The notes beneath the pieces are model-generated. The model searched no databases and was not told where the DNA came from. It was given only the letters and a program-made list of their open reading frames with translations. Below, piece after piece: positions 17,520 to 26,376 of a stretch of 64,000 nt of DNA. Made by a program: the position numbers and the translations under genes. Every line of letters begins with the position of its first letter. The stretch's first letter is position 1. Origin of the DNA: an uncultured Bacteroidales bacterium (lineage in GTDB: Bacteria > Bacteroidota > Bacteroidia > Bacteroidales > FEN-979); the NCBI GenBank assembly GCA_903903985.1, contig CAIVAT010000034.1, positions 62,001-126,000 of the forward strand, in the 5' to 3' direction.

Positions 17520-18998
17520 TCAAAACCTGAAATAGATAAAAGGATTATACGTTTGGGCAGCGACAAAGGTGAGTGAAATCAGGAGTAGAAAAAATAAAAA
17601 GCCCAGGCGCAGCAGGGAATAGGCCGGCCCGATCCAATGGCTGGCCGTTGATCTGGCAATTATTCTTTTATTTATTATTGACATGAGCGGCGTTGAGAGT
17701 ATGATTGCACAAACCAGGGTTATGAACGTTTCCCTGTTTACGGTGAAAAACGAAATGTAGCTGTTTACCGCTCCTGATCCTTTAGAAAAAACAATCAGTT
17801 TATCATAGAAATGTACCGCCTGGTCCATGTTTGACGAACGAAACAAAACCCATCCGCCCATGATCACAACCATTGCATAGAGATGTTGTAACGGTATCCA
17901 GAGCCGGTGAAGGGCGCGTTTCAGGAATACCTGCTCCATGATCATGAAAAAGCCGTAATACAGGCCCCACAACAGGAAGGTGAGAGACGAACCGTGCCAA
18001 AAACCACAAATGACAAAGGTGACCAATGTGGCGATGGTATAGAGAATGTCGTTGGTGTCCATCCTGAAATAGGTCTCTTTTTTCCATTTTTTTGAATAAT
18101 AATAGGCCACCGGTAAAAAGACATAGTCGCGAAGCCAGGAAGACAGGGTCATGTGCCATCTTCTCCAGAATTCGCGGATGTTCTTTGAAATGTAAGGGTA
18201 ATTGAAATTTTCGGGAAAGGTGAATCCGGTCATCATGCCAAGGCCGATGGCCATGCCGGTATACCCGGCAAAATCGAAGAAAATCTGCATCGTATAGGAA
18301 ACCAGGCCCAGCCATGCCATCGGAGTGGAAAGGTGGTCAGCCGGCATTGAAAAAACCTGGTCGGCAACGGTTCCCAGGGCATTTGCTATCAAAACCTTCA
18401 AGCCAAGTCCGATGATAAATCGCTCTATTCCCAGGGCTATCTGAATGAACGACAGTCTCCTCGTGCGGAGCTCGTTTTTCAGATCAATGTACCTGGCGAT
18501 CGGACCGGCAAGCAGCAAGGGAAAAAATGCAAAACATACTGCAAAATCAATGAAGTTATATTCAGGCTCTGTCTTCTTTCTGTGAATATCCACCAGATAG
18601 GAGATCAACCTGAAAGTATAGAAACTGATCCCGACAGGAAGAACGAAAGAAGATAACATGTGCATGGTTGTCGCCGGACCGGGACAGATACCCACCAATG
18701 AAAAAATGAGTTCTGTCAATAAATGATGGTATTTGAAGACCGAGAGCAGGGCTACATTCATGGATATTCCAAGTGCGATGGCCCAGAACCGCCCTTTGTT
18801 ATGGATCAGGCGGCCGAAGGAGTAGTTCATGCCAAGAGAGAAGAACAGTACGATCGCGCTGAGATTGTCGAAAGAAAATACCATCACCAAACTGAAGATC
18901 AGAATTGTGACATTTTTCAACCTGTAGGGGATGGCATAATAGATGACCAGGAATAAAGGCAGGAAAAGGAAAAGAAATTTTACGCTGCTGAAAGCCAT
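17520..18998 (-). CDS. MBOAT-family O-acyltransferase, AlgI-like
   Basis: A 492-residue polytopic protein of the membrane-bound O-acyltransferase family. The N-terminus (FSSVKFLFLFLPLFL) is typical of the AlgI/DltB group. WLRDYVFLP and the conserved histidine in FVICGFWHGSSLTFLLWG mark the family core. It passes acetyl groups across the membrane for the SGNH partner encoded immediately downstream on the same strand. The setting, between a GT-C transferase and a glycan locus, supports polysaccharide O-acetylation rather than peptidoglycan or lipid modification (inference). Confidence 0.85.
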   Translation of the reverse strand: MAFSSVKFLFLFLPLFLVIYYAIPYRLKNVTILIFSLVMVFSFDNLSAIVLFFSLGMNYSFGRLIHNKGRFWAIALGISMNVALLSVFKYHHLLTELIFSLVGICPGPATTMHMLSSFVLPVGISFYTFRLISYLVDIHRKKTEPEYNFIDFAVCFAFFPLLLAGPIARYIDLKNELRTRRLSFIQIALGIERFIIGLGLKVLIANALGTVADQVFSMPADHLSTPMAWLGLVSYTMQIFFDFAGYTGMAIGLGMMTGFTFPENFNYPYISKNIREFWRRWHMTLSSWLRDYVFLPVAYYYSKKWKKETYFRMDTNDILYTIATLVTFVICGFWHGSSLTFLLWGLYYGFFMIMEQVFLKRALHRLWIPLQHLYAMVVIMGGWVLFRSSNMDQAVHFYDKLIVFSKGSGAVNSYISFFTVNRETFITLVCAIILSTPLMSIINKRIIARSTASHWIGPAYSLLRLGFLFFLLLISLTFVAAQTYNPFIYFRF

Positions 18999-19080
18999 GT
19001 ATTCCGGGGGTAAAAATCAATCGATTTTAATTAATAAATCCGGCACAAATATACTGAAAGCTTGCTGGCAAACACTATGA

Positions 19081-19803
19081 TTACCCGATTACGTTGCTTT
19101 AGAAACTTCCGGTTATCTTTCAGTGCTTTGTTTGTATACTGAATCTGCAGAAAAAGAAGCGAAAAGGTTGGTTGAATATTTTCACTGCGATTTGAACAGC
19201 ATGGTTGTTGATATCGGATGCGGACTCGGCTGCCTCAATCGGAATCATCTGCGTCATCGGAGAGAATGATATAAGGGCATCGGTGCCGATAACATCTCCA
19301 TTAACTGGTATAAACGACACATCGAAAAATATCATCCCTCCATTAAATTTCACCATCTGAGTATTTAGAATGGGCGGTACAACACGAATGGAACAATGAT
19401 TGACAGGAATTTTCGCTTTGATTCAGCAGAATCCAGGGTGGACAACATATACCTTTTCTAAGTCTTATCCCACACAACAGAGGAGGCCATAAGCATTTAT
19501 CTCAAAGAGTTTGACCGAATACTTCATAACAACGGATCCATCTTCTTTTTTACTTTTATCGGGAAAAATGTTTCCGATATCACTTTCAATCCTGAAAATA
19601 ACAATATCAAATGTTCAGTACCTCTTCACGTTGTGAGATACAATAAAGATTACCTTTTCTCAATCATCATAGAATATGGATTTACAATCGTCAATTTCAT
19701 ACAATTAGTGGAAATTTGGGCAAAGTGGCATATATTTGTGTCAAATAAAAAATCAGCACCGGTTTCAAACCTTATCAGGCAGCACAGGTTAATCAATGAA
19801 TAA
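19081..19803 (+). pseudogene. Class I SAM methyltransferase pseudogene with three in-frame stops
   Basis: One continuous frame encodes a recognisable methyltransferase. It shows the motif I region VVDIGCGLG, then YKGIGADNISINWYKRHI, HPSIKFHHLSI, RYNTNGTMIDRNFRF, VLSHTTEEAISIYLKEFDRIL and NNGSIFFFTFIG. The frame is broken by TGA at 19267, TAG at 19366 and TAA at 19459, but no frameshift was found. No credible start codon is left, with a further in-frame TGA at 19078. The C-terminal frame ends at 19803 and overlaps the ATG of the aminotransferase at 19796 by eight bases, so the two were probably once coupled. Its likely former role was methylation of a sugar or lipid in this locus. Confidence 0.8.
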
Positions 19804-20947
19804 TAAACAAAAGAAGTTCAAAGAACAGATTTCTTCGATATTGGGCACAGATGCAGAGTGCATTCACCTTTATTGGAAAGGAAGGGTGGCTTTATATGCG
19901 TTGCTCAAAGCAGCCGGCATTAAAAACGGGGATGAGGTAATCATCCCGGGTTTTACCTGTGTGGTGGTTCCAAATGCAGTAATTTATACAGGTGCCATTC
20001 CGGTTTATGTTGATATTCAACGAACCACCTTAAATCCGTCTTTTGAAGATATCCGTGCAGCGGTGACCCCAAAAACAAGGGTGATCATACTCCAGAACAC
20101 CTTCGGGCTATCTTCAGGCCTGGAGTTCATAACAACTTGGGCTAAGTCGAACGGGATTTTAACCTTTGAGGACTGCACCCATGGTTTTGGTGGATTTTAT
20201 CAGGGGAAACCCAATGGCACATTTTGCGATGCTGCTTTTTTTTCCACTCAGTGGAATAAGCCTTTTTCAACAGGTATCGGGGGATTTTCAGCAGTCTTAA
20301 ACGATGAATTACAGGCCCGGTTGACCGAAACAGACAAATCTCTCATTCAGCCCGGCAGGTTTGAAAACATCTTACTCTTTTTGCTGATTAAGAGCAGGAA
20401 ATACCTGTTATCACCCGGTACCTATTACTTCCTGAGAAATTTTTACAGATTATTGAGCAAATTGAACCTGACAATCGGGTCCTCCTCCGGCGCAGAACTT
20501 AAAGATCCTGTAATTCCGGATTCATATTTTAAAGCCATGAGCAAAACCCAGGTAAATGAAGGGATTCATGAAATTCCCCTGTTGGCCGATGTTCTGGCTC
20601 TCAGAAAAAAGAATGCCGGGTTATTTACACAAATATTAGCGCAACATGGAAAGTACCATGTTATTCCGGAACTACATCGGAATCATTGTTTTCTCAAATA
20701 TCCTGTACTTGTTTCCGATAAAAAAAAGTTTGAAGAATCAGCAAGACGCCAAGGAATTGAGTCGGGGGACTGGTTTGTTTCCCCGATCCATCCGGTTGAA
20801 AAAGATTTTGAAAAATGGCTGCTTTCGTCAATTAAAATTCCAGTTGCATCAGACATTTCCAGGTATATCATGAACCTTCCTGCAGACACCAGGCATCCGG
20901 AACGTGTGATAGATTTTATTGAAAAAAATCTGGATATGTTTCTGTAG
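19796..20947 (+). CDS. DegT/DnrJ/EryC1/StrS-family sugar aminotransferase
   Basis: A 383-residue PLP enzyme of the family that aminates nucleotide-linked keto sugars. Conserved features are GDEVIIPGFTC, FEDCTHGFGG and the presumed PLP lysine in STQWNKPFSTGIGG. It is a divergent member: the usual SF..K.(L/I)..GEGG loop is altered, and the region after residue 190 has a hydrophobic insertion (NILLFLLIKSRKYLLS). The start overlaps the tail of the methyltransferase pseudogene. A TATATTTG box at 19731-19738 inside that pseudogene could provide a promoter, although no well-spaced upstream element was seen. Product sugar unknown. Confidence 0.75.
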   Translation: MNNKQKKFKEQISSILGTDAECIHLYWKGRVALYALLKAAGIKNGDEVIIPGFTCVVVPNAVIYTGAIPVYVDIQRTTLNPSFEDIRAAVTPKTRVIILQNTFGLSSGLEFITTWAKSNGILTFEDCTHGFGGFYQGKPNGTFCDAAFFSTQWNKPFSTGIGGFSAVLNDELQARLTETDKSLIQPGRFENILLFLLIKSRKYLLSPGTYYFLRNFYRLLSKLNLTIGSSSGAELKDPVIPDSYFKAMSKTQVNEGIHEIPLLADVLALRKKNAGLFTQILAQHGKYHVIPELHRNHCFLKYPVLVSDKKKFEESARRQGIESGDWFVSPIHPVEKDFEKWLLSSIKIPVASDISRYIMNLPADTRHPERVIDFIEKNLDMFL

Positions 20948-21109
20948 GAGAAATCGCATCAACCATCCGCCGGGCACTAGCAGCATTGAAACAATGACCC
21001 CATCTATTCAAACGGATGAATCACTGACAAAAACTTATGCCTACATTTGCGTCAGGAAACAATTGCTGATTCCGTGCCATCGCTCACCAAAGTGTTTGAA
21101 TTCAATGTA

Positions 21110-22351
21110 ATGAAAAAAGATGTTCTGATATATTTTGCCGGTAAAATTATCCCTGCCGGGGTTAATCTGCTAATTATAATTCTGGCAGTCAGGTTCCTGG
21201 GTAAGGCAGAATACGGAAAATATTCACTTGTCTTTTACGCCGCCATGTTGATCAGCACACTTACCTTTGGTTGGATTCAGCAGAGCATTATCCGCTTCCT
21301 GAGTGCATACCCCGGGGAGCAGGTCCTTGTCATCAACAGGTTTTATTTTCTTACCTTAATGAGCACGGTTTCGGCCGGCACCATTGGATTACTCCTCTGC
21401 CTGTTTTACTTTGGGCTCCAATGGTTCGACACGGCAGTCATCGTGATCTATATATTCATGTACAACCTTTTTCTTTTTCACCTTACTTTGAATCAAACAA
21501 AACAAAAATCTTTGCATTATGCGATGCTTGAAGGAACGTACAACCTGCTTTTTCTTTTTCTATTCCTCCTTTTGACATGGGTTTTCAATCAGCACTTATT
21601 CATCGTGCTTTTTATTGCCATGCTGGCAGGTCTTCTGTTAACGGAATTTTTGCGAATTACAATTCTCCCTGAAGGTCGGGTCGGGCTGGACCCTACCCGC
21701 ATCTATTTCAATGCCGGTTTTAGCAAACAAGCCTTCACTTTTGGCTTTCCGATTACGATCTGGCTTTTTTTATCGTACCTCCTGAATATTTCCGACCGTT
21801 TCATAATTAAAGAGTTCACCAGTTATGAAAATGTTGGAACCTATTCGGCTGCCAAAGATTTCATCATTAAGATTGCCACCTTCACGACTGTTCCGATTCT
21901 TTTAGCTTACTATCCGATGATTGTTGAGAAATGGAACACCGACCGGAAAATGGAGGCATTGCAATTGATCAGAAAAGGGTTGAATTACTGTTTTCTGATT
22001 GCCCTGGTAGTGATGATCCTCTTTCTGGTTTTTCAAAACCTGCTTTATACTAGGATCCTTCATCTGCAGTTGATGCGGCAAATCCTCGTATCATCCTCAT
22101 TGATCGGTTCTGCTTTCCTGTGGCAGATTTCGATGCTTTTGCACAAACCACTGGAGTTATTGCTGAAGCCAAGGCTAATGCTGATAGCTCTTATTGCAGC
22201 ATTGACCGTGAATGCGGTGGCAAACATCATATTTGTGCCCATGTGGGGTTATCCTGCATCTGCAGTGATATCACTGGTTTCGGTTATTACTTATATTATC
22301 GTTATTTTCGCTTTTTTATTCAGGTTCCGGAATCAGGGATTACTAAAATAA
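21110..22351 (+). CDS. Oligosaccharide flippase, Wzx-like
   Basis: A 413-residue membrane protein of the polysaccharide-export MOP family with about twelve hydrophobic segments. The ATG at 21110 (MKKDVLIYFAGKIIPAG) is preferred over the track's TTG at 21047, because flippases of this family start with a short basic segment before the first membrane helix. The signature RFLGKAEYGKYSLV and the later NISDRFIIKEF segment fit the family. It should flip lipid-linked oligosaccharide units to the periplasm for assembly. The 162 bases upstream contain no gene I recognise. Confidence 0.8.
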   Translation: MKKDVLIYFAGKIIPAGVNLLIIILAVRFLGKAEYGKYSLVFYAAMLISTLTFGWIQQSIIRFLSAYPGEQVLVINRFYFLTLMSTVSAGTIGLLLCLFYFGLQWFDTAVIVIYIFMYNLFLFHLTLNQTKQKSLHYAMLEGTYNLLFLFLFLLLTWVFNQHLFIVLFIAMLAGLLLTEFLRITILPEGRVGLDPTRIYFNAGFSKQAFTFGFPITIWLFLSYLLNISDRFIIKEFTSYENVGTYSAAKDFIIKIATFTTVPILLAYYPMIVEKWNTDRKMEALQLIRKGLNYCFLIALVVMILFLVFQNLLYTRILHLQLMRQILVSSSLIGSAFLWQISMLLHKPLELLLKPRLMLIALIAALTVNAVANIIFVPMWGYPASAVISLVSVITYIIVIFAFLFRFRNQGLLK

Positions 22352-22356
22352 TTGAA

Positions 22357-23630
22357 ATGAATAAGCTGGAGTCTGTGGTTTACCAAGTGTTAAAGCATAA
22401 TCCAAAAATAAAAAACCTGATCAGGGATATATACCAGGCTATTTTTTCAATTATCCCTGTTCCCCGTGAAAAATCGGCTTACCCGGTTACTGTAAGGGAG
22501 GGCTATTTTTTCGGGTTCCATGATAAAAACCCATGGTCGCATGATGGTTTTTATCTTCTGGCCCACGGCTGCCAGGAACTTTCCAATATAACACCGAGGC
22601 CCGGGGATCAGGTAGACATGGTTTTTTCAAAGGCGATAACTTTACTTCTTTTCAGAAAATCACCACTACTTCATGTTATAACTGGCAACAGGGGAGTATG
22701 CTGCAATGGTTAGGAAATACGAACAGGTTTATTTTCAATGATTCCGGAGGAGCAGAAAACGTGGCAAGAATTTTTAACACGGAGGGCCATGCCTTAGGTG
22801 TTTTACCACGAGCCATCGCGGCGGTCGATCCTGGCGGGAACAAGGCGTTATCATACAATTATACAAGGCTTCAAAAGCACTTTGACGGTTATGGCTATCC
22901 ATATGGCAGCGATCCCGAAATTGAAGAAAAAACACCCTCATCGCACGGCATAAGCATCATTGACATTCAAACGAACCATATTTCTCAATTATTCACGGTA
23001 AAGGATATTGCCTCCTTCCATCCTGAAAAAAGCATGGGAGAAGCGTATCATTTTTTCACACATTGCCTGTTTTCTCCTTCGGGACAACGGTTCCTATTTC
23101 TTCACCGGTGGATAAAAAACGAAAATTTCACATACACCCGGATGCTTTCATGCGATTTGACCGGAAAGCGTCTTCATATTTTCCCGACAAGCGATATGGT
23201 CTCACACATCGCCTGGCAGGATGAAACGCATGTGCTGGCTTATTGCCGTTCAAAAGAACACAGGGACGCCTATATCCTTTTTCGCGACATGAGTGAAGAT
23301 CACCGATTGATCGGGTTAAGCAATTTTACTTCCGACGGTCACCCTTCATTTGCAAGGAAATTCCCGGATTGGTTTGTTACCGATACTTACCCTGATCGGT
23401 TACGGCGGAGTTACCTCATCCTGTTCAACACATTAACAGAAAAACGATTTGATCTGGGTTATTTCCGCCAGCCAATCGGATTTAAGGAAGCCGTCAGGTG
23501 CGACTTGCATCCCCGGTGGAACCATGATGCCACCATGATCTGTTTTGATTCGGCCCATACCCGAAAAAGATCGCTGTGTACCATGAATATCGGAGATTCA
23601 CTTTCCACCGGAAATGTACATTCATTTTGA
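22357..23630 (+). pseudogene. Frameshifted glycan-locus protein of unknown function (about 424 residues if repaired)
   Basis: Two frames join into one protein. Frame 1 from ATG 22357 runs MNKLESVVYQVLKHNPKIK to GDQVDM. Frame 3 continues as FFKGDNFTSF, NWQQGSMLQWLG and on to the stop at 23630. The break lies at GG followed by six Ts (22622-22627); one more T restores a single frame. The repaired protein has a conserved FGFHDKNPWS motif and repeated segments such as FSPSGQRFLFLHRW and HPRWNHDATMI that look like propeller blades. I do not recognise an enzymatic family. It sits 3 bases before a GT2 gene inside the polysaccharide cluster. A sequencing indel or a slippery on/off switch cannot be separated here. 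Confidence 0.75.
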
Positions 23631-23633
23631 ATT

Positions 23634-24479
23634 ATGAATCAAGCAGACATCCTCGTCATTGGCGTTATTTATAATACGTATCCGGAAACAATACGGTACC
23701 TCAACAGCCTCACTCCCCAGGCAACCGTGAACCTGGCTGTCATTCTTGTTGATAACAGCGACCAGGCTGCATCTCCTGATTTTATAAAAAAAATTAACGG
23801 ATTGCCTTTTCTTCATTACCTCGAAACAGGGAAGAACCTTGGATATTTCGGAGGAGCAAGGGAAGGATTAAAATATTATCTGGCGGAACATCCGATCTAT
23901 CCTTCATGGATCCTTGTTACCAATGTCGACATCGTTTTTACACCTCAGTTTTTTACCCGATTAACCGCACTGAACCACCGCCAAAGCCTGGGACTGGTCG
24001 CTCCATCCATCATTTCAAAAAAATGGAACACCGATTATAATCCGAAAATTCAGCAACGGTACTCCAAAAAGAAACTCCTTTTATACAGGTTCCTGTATTC
24101 AAGTTTTCTTGTTCATAATTTATTTCTCCTGGCTGCATATGGGAAAAAGTGGGTAGGTGGCGTGCGCGGCAGAAATAAAGAAGCAGCAGCATCCCAGGGT
24201 CAATTGGGGAAAAAAATCTACGCTCCTCATGGATCCTGCCTGGTGTTTAAGAATGACTATTTTATTGGCGGAGGCACCCTGGACATGCCCAATTTCCTGT
24301 TTGGGGAAGAGGTGATGGTTGCTGAAACGGCAATGCAATTGGGGCTTGATGTTGAATATCATCCGGAATTGGTTATTCATGATTATGAACACGCTTCCAC
24401 AGGTTTTTTTCTGACCCCCAAGATGAGTGGATATAACCGTCAAGCTATTCAGTCAATTCTAACCCGGTATTACCCATAA
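23634..24479 (+). CDS. Glycosyltransferase family 2
   Basis: A 281-residue GT-A fold enzyme. The start (ILVIGVIYNTYPETIRYL) is the nucleotide-binding strand, NLGYFGGAREG is typical of the family, TNVDIVF supplies the metal-binding acidic motif, and FLFGEEVMVAE carries the expected catalytic acid. No membrane segment is needed, although the middle (FLVHNLFLLAAYG) is hydrophobic. It would add one sugar to a lipid-linked oligosaccharide on the cytoplasmic face. The ATG lies 3 bases after the stop of the frameshifted gene, so they are very likely co-transcribed. Donor and acceptor unknown. Confidence 0.85.
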   Translation: MNQADILVIGVIYNTYPETIRYLNSLTPQATVNLAVILVDNSDQAASPDFIKKINGLPFLHYLETGKNLGYFGGAREGLKYYLAEHPIYPSWILVTNVDIVFTPQFFTRLTALNHRQSLGLVAPSIISKKWNTDYNPKIQQRYSKKKLLLYRFLYSSFLVHNLFLLAAYGKKWVGGVRGRNKEAAASQGQLGKKIYAPHGSCLVFKNDYFIGGGTLDMPNFLFGEEVMVAETAMQLGLDVEYHPELVIHDYEHASTGFFLTPKMSGYNRQAIQSILTRYYP

Positions 24480-24551
24480 TTGCTTTTATCAGTTTTTTTT
24501 TCGGTGTTCTTTCTGTGTTAAATTTAATAAATTATCCTAATAACTTCTGAG

Positions 24552-25343
24552 ATGGAAATTATACGTCAGGCTATCCGCAGCATTATCAAACCAGATTCTT
24601 CCCTATATAAAAGCGGAGCTTCTGTCCTGGATTTTTTATCTGTCATTAAAACAGAAGGCTATAAAACCTGGCGCATGCTTAATAATCTCAGTGAGGGAAG
24701 TGAGAAAGATCCCATCCGGGCTGTTAAATTGCGGAATGTGTCATATCCCATTCACATCAGGCCGGGAACCCGCGACACACATACGATTATAAATAACATT
24801 GTGAGAGAAGAGTATGGGAAACTGACCAATGTCACTTCTCCAAAATGGATGATTGATGCAGGTGCTTACATTGGCGATACCACAGCATATTTCCTTTCCC
24901 GGTTCCCTGATCTGAAAGTAATTGCGCTTGAGCCAAATCCTCCCAGTCATGAGATGGCAAAACTTAACCTTGAACCCTATGGTAAGCGTGCCATACTTGA
25001 AAAAAAGGGGCTTTATATTACCAATGGAATTGCTTGTTTTTCAGGCGACAGTACTGGTGCTTCCATTGACAATACGGGTTTCGAAATTGATTGTACAACA
25101 GTTTCATCCCTTATGGACCAATATTCGATCCCAAGGATTGATATTCTGAAAATGGACATTGAAGGCGCTGAGGAAGCCATCTTTGCCGCCAATCCTGCAA
25201 CCTGGTTGAACCGGGTGGATTTGTTGATTGTTGAAATCCATTGCGATCCTGAAAAATCTCTGGTTCCTCGTGCATTAAGGGAAAATGGTTTTTCCATGCA
25301 ACAATACAGGTCCATCTGGTATTGCCGGCCAGTTAAAAAATAG
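24552..25343 (+). CDS. FkbM-family methyltransferase
   Basis: A 263-residue SAM-dependent methyltransferase of the FkbM type. The SAM-binding motif is seen as MIDAGAYIGDTTAYFL with the acidic residue in VIALEPNP. The downstream DILKMDIEGAEE is the most characteristic family motif. FkbM enzymes O-methylate sugars or polyketides, and here a sugar of the surface glycan is the natural substrate (inference). The ATG at 24552 follows an AT-rich 72-base gap. The GT2 ATG lies only 4 bases after its stop. Confidence 0.85.
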   Translation: MEIIRQAIRSIIKPDSSLYKSGASVLDFLSVIKTEGYKTWRMLNNLSEGSEKDPIRAVKLRNVSYPIHIRPGTRDTHTIINNIVREEYGKLTNVTSPKWMIDAGAYIGDTTAYFLSRFPDLKVIALEPNPPSHEMAKLNLEPYGKRAILEKKGLYITNGIACFSGDSTGASIDNTGFEIDCTTVSSLMDQYSIPRIDILKMDIEGAEEAIFAANPATWLNRVDLLIVEIHCDPEKSLVPRALRENGFSMQQYRSIWYCRPVKK

Positions 25344-25347
25344 TTTC

Positions 25348-26373
25348 ATGCATCCTTGTGTAACAGTAATCGTACCCAGTTTCAATGAGGAAAAGCATAT
25401 TGCTTCCCTGCTTGATAACCTTCTTCAACAGGATTATCCCATGGATCGGATGGAAGTTTTTATTGTGGATGGCATGAGCAGGGACCGGACACAGGAAATC
25501 ATCCGGGATTATCAAATCCGGTACCCGTTCATTCAGCTTTTACTGAATGAGAAGCGTTTTGTTCCATTTGCCCTTAATCAGGGGATAAGAAAATCGCAGG
25601 GAGAGGTTATCATCAGGATGGATGCCCATTCTGAATACCCTTCCAATTATATCAGTACACTGGTTAACTACCTTTTTGAACTCAAGGCAGATAATGTAGG
25701 TGGTATATGGCTCACCAGACCGGGCAATGATTCTGTGAAAGCAAATTCAATTGCCATTGCCCAATCCTCAGCCTTTGGAGTGGGAAATTCACATTTCCGT
25801 TTGGGGATTCATGAAATAAGAAAGGTGGATACCGTGCCTTATGGTTGTTTCAAAAAATCTTTGTTCGACAGAATCGGGATGTTTGATGAAGAACTTCTCC
25901 GTAACCAGGACGATGAATTTAATGCACGGATTATCGAAAATGGCGGATCTATATACTTGATCCCTGATGTTGCCATCACCTATTATGCACGTTCTGACGT
26001 TTCATCTCTGATCAGAATGTTTTATCAATATGCATTTTTCAAACCCCTTGTTAACCGGAAATTGAAAATGCCGGCTACCATCCGTCAATTCATCCCCCCA
26101 CTTTTTGTCTTGTTCCTGCTTTTGGGATGGACCGTTGTTTTCTTCCTGCCATCCTTTCTGCCGTTATATCTCGCCGGTGTCGGAATCTACCTCCTTTTCA
26201 ATATTATTTATACGGTGAAAAGCGCATGGAATCGCGGGAAAGGGCTTCTTGTTTTTTTTCTGCCATGGATTTTTTTCATCCAACATGTGGCCTATGGGAT
26301 CGGGTATCTCAACGGGCTTATTAACTTTGTTCTTTTGAAAAGATCAAAGGGCACAATCGTTTCCTCTCGCTGA
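25348..26373 (+). CDS. Membrane-associated glycosyltransferase family 2 (ExoA-like)
   Basis: A 341-residue enzyme. The track start at 25285 overlaps the FkbM gene; the ATG at 25348 (MHPCVTVIVPSFNEEKHI) puts the GT2 strand right at the N-terminus and is preferred. IVDGMSRDRTQEII, the RMDAHSEYP metal motif and NQDDEFNARI (catalytic acid region) are clear. About 90 C-terminal residues form two or three membrane segments (FVLFLLLGWTVVFFLPSF). This arrangement is that of succinoglycan ExoA-type transferases acting on lipid-linked acceptors. It ends 3 bases from the convergent aminotransferase gene. Confidence 0.85.
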   Translation: MHPCVTVIVPSFNEEKHIASLLDNLLQQDYPMDRMEVFIVDGMSRDRTQEIIRDYQIRYPFIQLLLNEKRFVPFALNQGIRKSQGEVIIRMDAHSEYPSNYISTLVNYLFELKADNVGGIWLTRPGNDSVKANSIAIAQSSAFGVGNSHFRLGIHEIRKVDTVPYGCFKKSLFDRIGMFDEELLRNQDDEFNARIIENGGSIYLIPDVAITYYARSDVSSLIRMFYQYAFFKPLVNRKLKMPATIRQFIPPLFVLFLLLGWTVVFFLPSFLPLYLAGVGIYLLFNIIYTVKSAWNRGKGLLVFFLPWIFFIQHVAYGIGYLNGLINFVLLKRSKGTIVSSR

Positions 26374-26376
26374 TTT

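Noticed and set aside
19267-19461. Stop-codon readthrough or selenocysteine use in the methyltransferase frame
   Set aside because: TGA, TAG and TAA all occur within 200 bases, so no single recoding mechanism would fit, and no start codon remains.
20919-21110. 63-residue ORF between the aminotransferase and flippase genes
   Set aside because: It overlaps the aminotransferase end, has no recognisable motif and no convincing ribosome binding site.
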